From positions 1 through 64,000 of the forward strand of contig CAWHQP010000007.1 in NCBI GenBank assembly GCA_963831535.1: a stretch of 64,000 bases of DNA, written 5' to 3'. Both the position numbers and the translations under genes were made by a program. The notes beneath the pieces are model-generated. The model did no database searches. It was not told where the DNA came from and worked only from the letters and a program-made list of their open reading frames with translations. Of the stretch, positions 1-8,844 are shown piece after piece; the first letter of the stretch is position 1, and every line of letters begins with the position of its first letter. The stretch comes from Bog-756 sp963831535 (lineage in GTDB: Bacteria > Actinomycetota > Acidimicrobiia > Acidimicrobiales > RAAP-2).

Positions 1-239
1 CCCGAACGGTGCCGGTGTTCCCCCCAGGTTGTGGTACGTGGCGTGGAAGTGGCAGTTGACCATGCCGGGCATCACGGTCCAGCCCGAACAATCGACGACC
101 CGGTCGTCGGTAGCAACCCGGGGACCGGGCCGGTCCCCACCGCGGCGATCCGTTCACCGTCTATGAGCACATGAGCGTGATGCAGCACGCTTCGATCACC
201 GTCGATCACCGTGGCGTCGGTGAGGGCGAGACGGTTCAC
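1..239 (-). CDS. Amidohydrolase, N-terminal part (runs off the left edge; frameshifted)
   Basis: The GTG at 239 overlaps the stop of the dehydrogenase upstream on this strand (GTGA), so the two genes are translationally coupled. The product begins MNRLALTDATVIDG and reaches LIDGERIAAVG, the N-terminal beta-sandwich typical of the amidohydrolase superfamily. That frame then closes, but one frame over it continues DDRVVDCSGWTVMPG and then MVNCHFHATYH, the HxH metal-binding start of the TIM barrel. One G is missing from the run at 135-138. The rest of the gene lies outside the window, so substrate and function cannot be told. The indel may be a sequencing error or a lesion. Confidence 0.6.
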
Positions 240-1168
240 GGTTCAATCACCACCTTGATTGCTCCCGACCTGGGGTCTGACGCTATCCGGAAGGCCTCGG
301 CCGCCTCACCCAGGGGGAACCGGTGGGTGATCACGGTCCGGGGCAGTTCGGGCATGGCGTCGAGCATCCGCACCGCCTCGTCGAACTCCGAGACCCCGTG
401 GTGGTGGCCATAGGTGAATCCTGGGACGAGCGAGACCTCCTTCATCAGGAGGGACATGCCGATGGCTACCGGCTCCCAGAAACTGGCGAGCACCCCGATG
501 GTCCCTCCCGGGCGTACCCGACGTGTGGCCTCGTCCAACGAGGTCTGGGTTCCGGCCGCGTCCACGACGACGTCGTAGTCGGTCCCGACGGACCCGCCGG
601 CTCCGAGGCGCTCGGCGGCGGCCCGGCGTTCGGGTCTGTTGGCCCTCCCGTCCACCGAGGCACCCAGCATCGTGGCCACCGCCACGGCGCACAGACCGAT
701 GGGCCCACCCCCGATCACCAGCACCCGGGCACCGGCGACGACGCCGGCCCGGTTGGCACCGTGCAGGGCTACGGCGAGGGGCTCGACCAGGCAGGCCACG
801 TCCAGATCCAGGGTCGGCGGCAGGGGCACGGCGCACGTCGGATCGATCCACACCTGATCGGCCAGACCCCCGTCGAGGGTGGTCCCGTACATCGCATCGA
901 GGACGGCCGTGCACTGCTGAGGCTGGCCTGCCTGGCAACGCGGGCATCGCCCGCAGCGGACGGCGGGGAGCACGGCCACCGGGGTGCCGTCGTCGAGTCG
1001 GCCGCAGAACTCGTGTCCGAGGGTCACCGGCGACGGGCCGAACGACACCATGTGGAGGTCGGAGCCACAGATCCCCGACGTGACTACCGACACCAGGACA
1101 CCGGTGGTCGGGGCTTCCGGCGTCTCGACCACACGGATCCCTTCGGCCGTGTTCCTCACGCCCCGCAT
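236..1168 (-). CDS. Zinc-dependent medium-chain alcohol dehydrogenase
   Basis: A 310-residue member of the medium-chain dehydrogenase/reductase family, predicted to oxidise an alcohol or polyol with NAD(P). Visible features in order: the catalytic zinc cysteine in SGICGSDLHM, GHEFCGR, the structural-zinc cluster CGRCPRCQAGQPQQC, and the Rossmann loop GGGPIGL. The start is set at ATG 1168 (MRGVRNTAEGIRVVETP), where family similarity begins; a longer open frame reaches 1294 but its extra residues look non-coding. The amidohydrolase downstream overlaps by four bases, so both are probably one operon. The substrate cannot be read from the sequence. At 310 residues it is a little short for the family (about 340). 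Confidence 0.85.
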   Translation of the reverse strand: MRGVRNTAEGIRVVETPEAPTTGVLVSVVTSGICGSDLHMVSFGPSPVTLGHEFCGRLDDGTPVAVLPAVRCGRCPRCQAGQPQQCTAVLDAMYGTTLDGGLADQVWIDPTCAVPLPPTLDLDVACLVEPLAVALHGANRAGVVAGARVLVIGGGPIGLCAVAVATMLGASVDGRANRPERRAAAERLGAGGSVGTDYDVVVDAAGTQTSLDEATRRVRPGGTIGVLASFWEPVAIGMSLLMKEVSLVPGFTYGHHHGVSEFDEAVRMLDAMPELPRTVITHRFPLGEAAEAFRIASDPRSGAIKVVIEP

Positions 1169-1586
1169 CCGGCTAGGTACCCGCGTCCGACCGGTACGCC
1201 CGCATGCACGGAAATCCGTCGGCTGGGCATCCGGTGACCGCCTTCTGGTGAGGGGCCAGGTTCCCGTACCCAGCCGCACCGCTCCGTTCCCCATGGGTGC
1301 GTGGGCCGCCCCCGGCCGGCTCGCCTGAGTCCCTGCGTCTACTCACGGCCTGAAAGCTAACAGTCAACCGGCCGATTGCGTAGGGGATCGCGGCCGGGCC
1401 CGGGCTGGGGTCCGCGGTATTCCCGGTCGAGTGCGGTCCAGGCGGGACGGGTGCAGCCCCCTCTACGTCTCCGGCGATCCGCTCCGGCCGATCGTCCCTC
1501 GGAGCGAAGACCACCAGCCGGTGGGCGGTGGGCGGAACAACCGGGGTGCATCGGCTGTTGGATGTCATGAGCGAGAGGAGTGCACG
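1169..1586. other. Intergenic region between divergent genes, 418 bp
   Basis: Separates the leftward dehydrogenase from the rightward ohr gene and must hold both promoters. Open frames on both strands cover it, but they lack family features and read as shadows of GC-rich DNA. I see no RNA gene or clear repeat. Confidence 0.5.
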
Positions 1587-2015
1587 ATGGTGACAGAGTT
1601 GCGTAAGCCCCTGTATACGGCGGAGGCGACGGCGGTCGGCGGTCGGGACGGGCATGTCCGGAGTTCCGACGGCGCCCTGGATACGGATGTGCGACCACCG
1701 GTGGAGATGGGTGGACCCGGGGGCGCCACCAACCCCGAGGAGCTTTTCGCCGCCGGTTACGCCGCTTGCTTCCAGAGCGCGATGGGTGTTGTGGCACGGA
1801 GACAGCAGGTGAGTGTCGAGGGATCGACTGTGACCGGCAAGGTGACCATCGGCACCGTCGACGGCGGGGGTTTCGGTCTGGCCGTGCAGCTCGAAGTACA
1901 CATTCCCGACGTCGATGACGCCACCGTCGAGTCCGTGATCGAAGCGGCGCATCAGGTATGTCCCTACAGCAACGCCACCCGAGGAAACATCGCCGTCACC
2001 CTGGTGGCCGTGTGA
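1587..2015 (+). CDS. ohr: Organic hydroperoxide resistance protein, Ohr/OsmC family
   Basis: A 142-residue thiol peroxidase that reduces organic hydroperoxides in the cytoplasm. The Ohr signatures are present: LYTAEATAVGGRDGHV near the N-terminus, ATNPEELFAAGYAACF with the peroxidatic cysteine, and VCPYSNATRGN with the resolving cysteine near the C-terminus. Length matches the family. The start is ATG 1587, preceded by GAGAGGAG at 1573-1580, a good ribosome binding site; an in-frame longer frame from 1431 lacks similarity. No OhrR-type regulator is adjacent. Confidence 0.93.
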   Translation: MVTELRKPLYTAEATAVGGRDGHVRSSDGALDTDVRPPVEMGGPGGATNPEELFAAGYAACFQSAMGVVARRQQVSVEGSTVTGKVTIGTVDGGGFGLAVQLEVHIPDVDDATVESVIEAAHQVCPYSNATRGNIAVTLVAV

Positions 2016-2153
2016 GCTCTCGTGCGAGGTGGGGGCACAGCAGGTCCATCCACGTTGAGCACCGCGCCCAGGAAGACGCGGGGGCGGACGGTGGGGCCGG
2101 CCCGGACAGCGATCTGGAGTTGCTGCCGGAACGTTCGTTGAAGGCGGGCTGGG

Positions 2154-2525
2154 CTAGCTTCGTCGATCGCTGAGGACGGCGAACGTGGTGGAGATCAGGC
2201 CGACCAAGTTGTCGATCTCCTGCTCGATGACCTTCAGGTTCGGTCCGTTCGGATTCGCGGACTCGAGCTCGAAGAGGCGGGCCAGGACCCGGGTGGAGCG
2301 GAGTGTGCCCCGCAGCCGGTCATCGACCTCAACGAGCGGGCACTGGTTCTCGGCCATCCACAGGCGTGCGTCCCGAGCGGATGAGCCGAGTTGATCACTG
2401 GCCGAGAGCAGAGCCGACGGTCCGTTGGTGGCTGACTGCTCCGCCAGCGACAAGGTGGCCAACATTCGCTGAAATATCGGGGAAACCTCGGCTTGCCACA
2501 GGTCGATATCCTCGAATCGGGTCAC
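2154..2525 (-). CDS. Hypothetical protein
   Basis: A 123-residue, mostly helical protein without a signal peptide or membrane segment (starts MTRFEDIDLWQAEVSPIF). It has heptad-like stretches around residues 15-45 and 85-115 that could form a helical bundle. I recognise no family. It faces ohr tail to tail and has no operon partner. Amino-acid composition and codon use look like a real gene, hence moderate confidence. Confidence 0.55.
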   Translation of the reverse strand: MTRFEDIDLWQAEVSPIFQRMLATLSLAEQSATNGPSALLSASDQLGSSARDARLWMAENQCPLVEVDDRLRGTLRSTRVLARLFELESANPNGPNLKVIEQEIDNLVGLISTTFAVLSDRRS

Positions 2526-2864
2526 CTGATCCGCTTCCCTTCGGTCAAGCCCCCAAAAGAAGCTAGGTCGTATTGACGCTGCCGTCTAGAGGAGATTTGC
2601 AACTTACGGTAGCGACGAGCGGTGAGCGCGGGCGCGTGCTGCCCGCACAAGGACCGCCCACCCCGGCCCGGTATCAACGGACCTCCCGCGGTGAAATCCC
2701 AGCGTGAGGGCCATCTCCGCCTCTGGAGAACCACCGTCGTGCTCCGTGGGGTGCTGTACAACGGAGCCGAGTCAGCGCCGACGGAACAGGTGGGACTCGC
2801 GGCCACCCGTCGGGGGACCCGGCACGGTCTGACGGCCGACATCGTCGCTGGCTAGCCTGGCTCC
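2526..2864. other. Intergenic region, 339 bp, nothing recognised
   Basis: Lies between the leftward hypothetical gene and the rightward hydrolase. A 106-codon leftward frame is present but shows no family features and low-complexity Arg/Ser content; I do not call it. Confidence 0.4.
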
Positions 2865-3599
2865 GTGTTCGTATTCGTCCACGGAGTACCCGAGACCGGA
2901 GACCTGTGGACGAGGATCCGGCCGCTCATGGAAGGTGAGTCGGTGGCCCTCTCGTTGCCGGGGTTCGGGTGCGAGCGGCCTGAGGGATTCGGCGCTACCA
3001 AAGACGACTACGTGGCCTGGTTGGTCGGCGAACTCGACCGGATGGACGGACCCGTCGACCTTGTGGGCCACGACTGGGGTGCCGGGCTCACCTACCGCGT
3101 GGCCACGGCCTACGGCGATCGGATCCACGCCTGGGCGGCTGATGTGGCCAATGTCATGCATCCCGACTACGAGTGGCACGACTTCGCCAAGATCTGGCAG
3201 ACGCCGGACGTGGGCGAGCGGTTCTTCCACGACCAGTTGGCCTCCCCGCCGGAAGATCAGGCCAAGGTCTTCGAGCTCCTCGGGGTGCCGCCGGACGATG
3301 CCCGGGAGCTGGCGACGTGGGCCGACGAGACCATGGGCGCGTGCATCCTCGACCTCTATCGATCCGCCATGCCCAACCCCTTCACCGATTGGGGCGAAGC
3401 CTGGGGGCCGACCGCGGCACCGGGTCTCGTGCTCAGTCCGACCGACGACCCCTTCGGTGATGACCTACAGTCCCGTGAGGTGGCCGCCATGCTCGGTGCC
3501 AGTCACGAGCTCATTCCCGAGGCGGGTCACTGGTGGCCCTTCGAGGCACCCGAGCGTGCCGCGACCCTGCTCCGGACGTTCTTCAGCTCGATCGACTGA
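2865..3599 (+). CDS. Alpha/beta hydrolase with Asp nucleophile (epoxide hydrolase / haloalkane dehalogenase type)
   Basis: A 244-residue alpha/beta-fold hydrolase. The oxyanion-hole region FVHGVPETGDLW near the start and the nucleophile elbow GHDWGAG (Asp about residue 69) are as in epoxide hydrolases and haloalkane dehalogenases, where an aspartate replaces the usual serine. The C-terminal catalytic histidine is in GHWWPFEAPE. The start is GTG 2865; the protein lacks extra N-terminal residues and is short for this class. No neighbour gives a substrate. Confidence 0.8.
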   Translation: MFVFVHGVPETGDLWTRIRPLMEGESVALSLPGFGCERPEGFGATKDDYVAWLVGELDRMDGPVDLVGHDWGAGLTYRVATAYGDRIHAWAADVANVMHPDYEWHDFAKIWQTPDVGERFFHDQLASPPEDQAKVFELLGVPPDDARELATWADETMGACILDLYRSAMPNPFTDWGEAWGPTAAPGLVLSPTDDPFGDDLQSREVAAMLGASHELIPEAGHWWPFEAPERAATLLRTFFSSID

Positions 3600-3665
3600 G
3601 CGTGTCTGCAGCGGCGCGGGACCGTGGGGGAGGCCGTGAGCGGCGAGGTGGATAGCGTGGATCGC

Positions 3666-3896
3666 ATGCCGTCGGACGATCCGCCCCGCACCACTTGGAG
3701 GAACTATCTCGGCCCGGTGATTCTCACCTCACGTCGACGGCGCTGGAACGGAATCCTGCTGATGGCGTGGATCGCGGCGGCCGTGTTCGCCGCGACCACA
3801 GACCGATTCGAGATCCTCTGGGTCCCGATCGTCGGAATCGCGACGTCCTCCTTGCTCCTCCTCCGGGACCGGGCCGGCCGTGGCCGATCCCTCTAA
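3666..3896 (+). CDS. Small membrane protein, two predicted helices
   Basis: About 76 residues from ATG 3666 (MPSDDPPRTTWRN). Two hydrophobic segments, around residues 28-43 (ILLMAWIAAAVFAA) and 47-66, separated by TTDRFE, predict a hairpin in the cytoplasmic membrane; the ends are rich in Arg. It follows the hydrolase by 66 bp and may be cotranscribed. No family recognised. Confidence 0.55.
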   Translation: MPSDDPPRTTWRNYLGPVILTSRRRRWNGILLMAWIAAAVFAATTDRFEILWVPIVGIATSSLLLLRDRAGRGRSL

Positions 3897-4051
3897 CGGG
3901 CGCAGCCACATAACTCGCCGGCCCGCGGTTCGGTCAGACCGACGCCGTCGGGGGGTCTGACGGACGCCCGACCGGTCCGGGTCAGGTCGGCTGACGGTCG
4001 CCTTCCCATCCCGCGCGTCGGGGCGCCGGACTCAGGCGGAGGAATGACGAA

Positions 4052-4480
4052 TCAGGCGGGGAACTGGTGGATGCTCAGCTGGACCCGACGCATCTGGGAC
4101 CTCAGGGTAAGACCTCGGAGCGTGTAGTAGTCGATGGCCAGGTAGGCCATGACGGCGTGGTCGAAGTCCGGGCTAGCCTCGGCCCGGTCGAGGGCCCAGT
4201 CGATGAACTGCTCGGCGGTAGCGCCGAGTGCGACCGCCGCCTCGGGCACGGAGTGACCACGCTCGGTCATGGCCAGGGTCAGTGCCTCGCCGAGCGTTTG
4301 GAGCCGCTCCGGCGTGGGTCCGGTGACGCGTGGCCGATACGACCACGGACCCGCGGCCGGGGCGACGTAGCCGTCCACATGATGACGTGCCCATTCCTCG
4401 TAGGGAGGCTCTCGAGTAGCCGTGCGCGGCGGGGCGGCCACGCCGGACTCCCACCAGATCATCCTCTTTCGACGTTTCAT
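4052..4480 (-). CDS. Hypothetical protein with a helix-turn-helix-like segment
   Basis: About 142 residues from ATG 4480 (MKRRKRMIWWE); the frame stays open upstream to 4597. Residues around 65-100 (LGEALTLAMTERGHSVPEA through ATAEQFIDWAL) resemble an XRE-type helix-turn-helix: a helix, SVPEAAVALG, and a second helix. The remainder is unlike known regulators. A DNA-binding role is inference only. It stands alone between two rightward genes. Confidence 0.5.
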   Translation of the reverse strand: MKRRKRMIWWESGVAAPPRTATREPPYEEWARHHVDGYVAPAAGPWSYRPRVTGPTPERLQTLGEALTLAMTERGHSVPEAAVALGATAEQFIDWALDRAEASPDFDHAVMAYLAIDYYTLRGLTLRSQMRRVQLSIHQFPA

Positions 4481-4902
4481 CACTACCCCTCGTGACCCCT
4501 CGTGACTGCGGCGTGACCGGGCAGGCCCTACTCCACGCCGGACGCCACGCCAGGAGCCGGCAACTCCCTGCTCCTGAGCGAGCTCGTCGCCAGTCATCTC
4601 AGGCAGAGATGGGGGACGGTGTCAACGTCGACCCGGGTCCACTGCTCCTATTCCGCACTGATGGTGACCAGGACCTCACTAGGGGTGCAAAAACTGGCCC
4701 CAGCGGGTGCCCTCTCGCCCGCTGCGCCATCTCCCCACCGGCCGTTCCCACCGGGGCATCGCCGGCGGGACGACGGCAGATAGGGTGGCCGGAGATGGGG
4801 TGGGCCGCCGTGAGGTGATCGATCCAGTGGGTGGCGTGGCGCCGCAGCGTCCGTTCCGAGGACAGCGGAGCGACCCCAACCAGCTACCAGGGAGTGCAGA
4901 TC

Positions 4903-5403
4903 ATGGACGGGTATGTACTGACGGTCGAACGGTTGATCCGGGCCACGCCTGACGTCATCTTCGACGTTCTGGCCGACCCGGCCAGGCACTCGGGCATCGA
5001 TGGCTCGGGAATGCTGCAGGGTGCCCACGAGACGGGCTCGGAGCGCCTGGCTCTCGGCGCGACATTCGGCATGGCGATGAAGCTGGGCATCCACTACTCG
5101 ACGGTGAGCACGGTCGTCGAGTTCGAGGAGAACCGCCTCATCGCCTGGAAGACCGGCCCCCAGGGCCGGTGGGAGCGATTCGTGGCCGGCCGCGTCTGGC
5201 GCTACGAGCTGGAGCCACGGGGTGAAGCCACCCACGTGGCGGAGAGTTGGGACATCACGACCGACCATCAACGGTCGCTGTTGAAACTCGGTGACATCTG
5301 GTCAGGGAAGACCCGACGGGACATGGAGCTGACCCTCGCCCGCCTTGACACCTTGGTAACGACACCGTCGGACACCTCGGCGGCGGCGGAGGGCACAGCC
5401 TGA
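4903..5403 (+). CDS. SRPBCC / polyketide cyclase-like protein
   Basis: A 166-residue START-like (SRPBCC) protein: an N-terminal strand with VERLIRATPDVIFDVLADP, the acidic turn SGIDGSGM, and repeated strands VSTVVEFEENRLIAWKT and WRYELEPRG before a long C-terminal helix. Such proteins bind hydrophobic ligands in a cavity; the ligand is unknown. The start is ATG 4903 after AGGGAG. A divergent relative (same SGSEM-type turn and WRYEL/WRYDL strand) lies at 21592-22059. Confidence 0.75.
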   Translation: MDGYVLTVERLIRATPDVIFDVLADPARHSGIDGSGMLQGAHETGSERLALGATFGMAMKLGIHYSTVSTVVEFEENRLIAWKTGPQGRWERFVAGRVWRYELEPRGEATHVAESWDITTDHQRSLLKLGDIWSGKTRRDMELTLARLDTLVTTPSDTSAAAEGTA

Positions 5404-5560
5404 CCGCCAGCCACGGGTCCGATACGTTCCTGATGGTTCCGAGCAGAGGCGGCGATCTGCAAGCGGGCGGCCCGAAGCAATCGGGTTGCCGGAATCCGCT
5501 CGTGGGCCGCCGAAGCGAGACCCGAGGGGACCGACGTGCTCTCCGAGCCGGGGGACCGGG

Positions 5561-6091
5561 GTGTCGGTTACAGTCATCCCCGTGGAGCTGGTCGACCTCC
5601 CGGAATTCGGTCCTGACCACTATGCGCAGATCGTCGACGGCGAGCCCGACCCCTATGGGACGGATCACCTGGCCGTCGAGTGGGGCCCGAAGACCGACCA
5701 TGTCGGCCTCATGGCCGGCGGCCGCCTGATCGGCCATGCCGGCTGGGTCAGCTCCACCGTCAACCTGGCCACGGGTGACATTCTCGAGATTCTCGGACTC
5801 GGAGGTGTGGTGCTCCACTGCCGATACCGGGGCAACGGTCTCGGGCGACTCGTGGTCCAAGGTGCGATGGAGCAGATGAGGACCCAGGGCGGGACCATCG
5901 CCATGCTCTTCTGCCGACCGGAGCGTCTGCGATTCTACGGGGAGCTCGGGTGGCATCCGGTCACCGACGTGGTGACTGTCGGTCAGCCAGGTGGGCCGAT
6001 GGTCATGCCGTTGCGGACATGCTGGCTCCCGCTCGCCGAAGGGGCAACCGTCCCTCCGGGGGATCTGAGCTTCCCGGGTCTGCCGTTCTGA
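5561..6091 (+). CDS. GNAT-family N-acetyltransferase
   Basis: About 176 residues from GTG 5561. The acetyl-CoA binding motif is LHCRYRGNGLGRLVVQGAMEQ (motif A, R/QxxGxG/A), followed by MLFCRPERLRFYGELGWHPV, the conserved beta-bulge and the FY.. GW motif. Acceptor substrate unknown. The start is chosen by the onset of similarity; an ATG 75 bases upstream is in frame but adds an Arg/Pro-rich extension. It follows the SRPBCC gene by 157 bp on the same strand. Confidence 0.75.
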   Translation: MSVTVIPVELVDLPEFGPDHYAQIVDGEPDPYGTDHLAVEWGPKTDHVGLMAGGRLIGHAGWVSSTVNLATGDILEILGLGGVVLHCRYRGNGLGRLVVQGAMEQMRTQGGTIAMLFCRPERLRFYGELGWHPVTDVVTVGQPGGPMVMPLRTCWLPLAEGATVPPGDLSFPGLPF

Positions 6092-6127
6092 GGCGGCCCA
6101 TGAGCTGATGGGAAGCTCGGTGCACGC

Positions 6128-7051
6128 TCAGCGGTCAGACCGGCCGGACCACAGATCGGTGAGAACCTCGTCGATCATCCGCCGGGCGACGTCGGCGAAA
6201 ACCGGATTGGTCTCCCGGTAGTAGGGAAGGGCGATCAGACCCATGGACAGCGCCCAGCCCCGGCCCCGCTCCCATGTCGCATCGTCGATGGCCAACTCGG
6301 CGCGGAACCGCGCCCGGGTGTTCCCCGTGAGGTAGGTCCAGGCCGCCATCACGTCTCCGGCCGGATCGCCGACGCACATACAGCCGAAGTCAATGACGGC
6401 GTCGAGTCGACCGGCCCGAGCCAACAGATTGCCCACCTGGAGGTCTCCGTGGATCCAGACGCCCGGGCCTTCCCAGGGCGGAGCCCCGAGCGCCGCCTCC
6501 CATGCCGCCGTTACGGCCACGGTGGGGACGGTGTCACCCAGCGCAGCGAGGGCGTGTTGGGTCGGGCCGTCACGAGAGGCGAGCGGTGCACCTCGGAATG
6601 AGTTCCAGGCACCAGGCGTTGGTCCTGCGGAGGGATCGATCCTCTGCATGGCAGCAACGAATCGACCCAACGCCGCCGCCCCCTGCTGTGGCGCATCGAT
6701 CCTGTCGTTGGTGGCGGGTTCACCATCCAGCCACCGACTGATCGCCCACGACCAGGGAACGTGCCGATCCGGATGTCCCAACGCCAGCGGTTCCGGAACT
6801 GAGAGCGGCAGGAGAGGGGCGAGTCCGGGGAGCCACCGGTGTTCGGCCTCCAGACGGGTGACGGCACTCTCGTGGCGCGGAAGTCGGACGACCATGTCCT
6901 CGCCCAGTCGGATGATGACATTGTCGGTTCCCGAAGTCGGAACGAACTCCAGCGGCAGGTTGGCCCACTCGGGAAACTGGGAGGCCAGCAGCGTCTTGAC
7001 CACCGACTCGTCGATGTCGATTTCATCAGGATGCAACTTAGGAACGGGCAC
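6128..7051 (-). CDS. Aminoglycoside phosphotransferase-like kinase (APH family)
   Basis: A 307-residue kinase-fold protein. Visible: the nucleotide-binding N-lobe with DNVIIRLGEDMVVRLPRH, the catalytic loop WIHGDLQVGNLLA (HGDxxxGN) and the metal site AVIDFGCMCVGDPAGD. APH-family proteins phosphorylate aminoglycosides or small metabolites; the chromosomal setting gives no support for actual resistance. It starts six bases after the stop of the methyltransferase upstream, so the two are cotranscribed. Confidence 0.85.
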   Translation of the reverse strand: MPVPKLHPDEIDIDESVVKTLLASQFPEWANLPLEFVPTSGTDNVIIRLGEDMVVRLPRHESAVTRLEAEHRWLPGLAPLLPLSVPEPLALGHPDRHVPWSWAISRWLDGEPATNDRIDAPQQGAAALGRFVAAMQRIDPSAGPTPGAWNSFRGAPLASRDGPTQHALAALGDTVPTVAVTAAWEAALGAPPWEGPGVWIHGDLQVGNLLARAGRLDAVIDFGCMCVGDPAGDVMAAWTYLTGNTRARFRAELAIDDATWERGRGWALSMGLIALPYYRETNPVFADVARRMIDEVLTDLWSGRSDR

Positions 7052-7057
7052 GATCGC

Positions 7058-7837
7058 TCAGGCTTTCCGACACCCGGCGCACACCACGGCGGAGAACGGG
7101 GTCCAGAACGTCTCGTCGGACAGGCGCGCCATGGCCTCGTCGAAGGTGCCGCGACCGACCGGGCTGATCCCATGAGCTGCCGCGATGTCCGGGACGGTGA
7201 GTCGGTCCTCGACGGAGCGGAACGTGTGCAGCCAAAAGGCCGCCTCAGGTGAGCGGCCCCGCAGCATGGACGAATCGATCGTCACCGAGAGGTCGATGAC
7301 GGGAAGCTGGGCCAGGGTGTTGGGAATCGTCCGCGCCCACGTCCACCGACCCACCAGCGCCGAGGCCACCTCGGACAGTGCGGACGATGTCATCCCGGCG
7401 ACGGGAAAGTAGTCGGCCTCCTCCACGAGCAGGACACCACCGGGGCGGAGTGCGGTGATCAGTGCTCCCATGGTGGCATCGGCGGTGTCCATGTGCATCA
7501 GGACGTTCCTCGTGTGGATCAAGTCGAGAGAGCCTGCGGTGACGTCGAGATCTTCGATCGGGCACTGCACGATCTCGATGGTGGGATCGTCGACGAGATG
7601 ACCGAGGAGCGAGACGTCCCGATCCACGGCCAGCACGGATCCGGAGTCACCGACCCGCTCGGCCAACCACCGAGCCATCGAGCCCCTTCCGGCACCGAGC
7701 TCGGCACACCGCCAACCTTCCTCGACATGCAGGTCGTCCAGTAGGCGGATCGACCTAGGGTCGGCGATGGCCTCAAGTAGCGACAGTCGGGCTCCCTCGT
7801 CGACCAGAGCGTTATCGAACCAGTAGCGATCCTCCAC
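7058..7837 (-). CDS. Class I SAM-dependent methyltransferase
   Basis: A 259-residue methyltransferase: motif I CAELGAGRGSMARWLAERV, the acidic residue ending strand 2 in SVLAVDRDVSLLG, and motif IV/post-I LDLIHTRNVLMHM. The C-terminal part is of the SmtA/ubiE-like small-molecule type. It ends with VCAGCRKA. It is the first gene of a two-gene unit with the APH-like kinase. Substrate unknown. Confidence 0.8.
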   Translation of the reverse strand: MEDRYWFDNALVDEGARLSLLEAIADPRSIRLLDDLHVEEGWRCAELGAGRGSMARWLAERVGDSGSVLAVDRDVSLLGHLVDDPTIEIVQCPIEDLDVTAGSLDLIHTRNVLMHMDTADATMGALITALRPGGVLLVEEADYFPVAGMTSSALSEVASALVGRWTWARTIPNTLAQLPVIDLSVTIDSSMLRGRSPEAAFWLHTFRSVEDRLTVPDIAAAHGISPVGRGTFDEAMARLSDETFWTPFSAVVCAGCRKA

Positions 7838-7967
7838 GGGCTCAGTATCGCAGTCTACGTTTCACCTCTGCTGCGACGCTCCGTCAAGCGACCGGCTCCC
7901 CACTTTTGTGGGTCCCCCCGCTGGGTCGCGGCTCCGGCGAGGGGATCGTGGCACTAGCCTCGGTCCG

Positions 7968-8657
7968 GTGGCTCCCGCGCAGGCCGTGCCCCAGCCTCCG
8001 CGCCTCGGCGCCGAGTTGGGAACCGTCGGGGTCGCGGCACTCGATGATGATGTGCTCCTCACCGAAGTCCTCCTGCAGGGAGACTTCTCGGGAGGGGACC
8101 ATGCGCGGGTCACCATCGAGGGGAGTCGCATACGTGACGCCAGGATCGTCGGGTCGGGGCTCCCGAGATCGAAGCTGACCGATGTGGTGATCGAGAACGC
8201 CGATCTCTCCGGAGCGGACCTCGATGGGTCGTCTTTCACCCGGGTCCAGTTCCGAGACTGCCGAATGTCGGGCGTGATCCTGACGCGATGCCGGTTCAGC
8301 GATGTGACGGTGACCAATTGCCGGTTGGACCAGGCTGACTTCCGCATGTCGGTGGCCAGATTCGTCACATTCGATGATGTGGATCTGAGCGGAGGGGAGT
8401 TCAGCGACACCGTGCTGGAGAACGTCGGCTTCCTCGACTGCAACCTCGCCGGCTCGGAGTTCTCGAGATCCAGAACGGCTGGGGTGAGGTTCCATGGTTC
8501 GGACCTCCTCGACCTGAAAGGTGGCCAGTATCTCGGTGGGTCGACCATCGAGATGAGCCAGGCGTTCTCCCTCGGGTTGGGAGTGCTCTCAGCACTCGAC
8601 ATCACAGTCGACGACGGCCCGGGATCCGATCCGGAGGCTCCAGGAGAACGGTGTTGA
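7968..8657 (+). CDS. Pentapeptide-repeat protein
   Basis: About 229 residues from GTG 7968 (an in-frame ATG lies 60 bases upstream). From residue 60 to 200 it consists of tandem pentapeptides A(D/N)Lxx with central Leu/Phe, for example DVVIENADLSGADLDGSSF, FRDCRMSGVILTRCRFSDV and FLDCNLAGSEFSRS, which fold into a right-handed quadrilateral beta-helix. Many repeats are degenerate, with Cys or Val at central positions. The family includes gyrase-protecting Qnr proteins, but most members have no known role, and none is assigned here. Confidence 0.8.
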   Translation: MAPAQAVPQPPRLGAELGTVGVAALDDDVLLTEVLLQGDFSGGDHARVTIEGSRIRDARIVGSGLPRSKLTDVVIENADLSGADLDGSSFTRVQFRDCRMSGVILTRCRFSDVTVTNCRLDQADFRMSVARFVTFDDVDLSGGEFSDTVLENVGFLDCNLAGSEFSRSRTAGVRFHGSDLLDLKGGQYLGGSTIEMSQAFSLGLGVLSALDITVDDGPGSDPEAPGERC

Positions 8658-8844
8658 CGGTCACATGGACTCCACGGCGGCGGTGCCCGCGGTCGAGGAT
8701 GTGCCTTGGCAGGGTGACCGGTTCGCCCGGTGCCACCGGCCCCTGCGAACGGGTGGAATCCGGATCTCCGGTATCCACCGGTGGGACCATCTCGAGTTCC
8801 GTAGGCCGTGGTCCGTCGCCCCGCCACAACTCGGCTTCCCCGTC

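Noticed and set aside
6128..7837. Antibiotic resistance cassette (APH plus methyltransferase)
   Set aside because: Both proteins are only generic family members in a chromosomal setting without mobile elements; neither matches a known resistance enzyme closely by eye.
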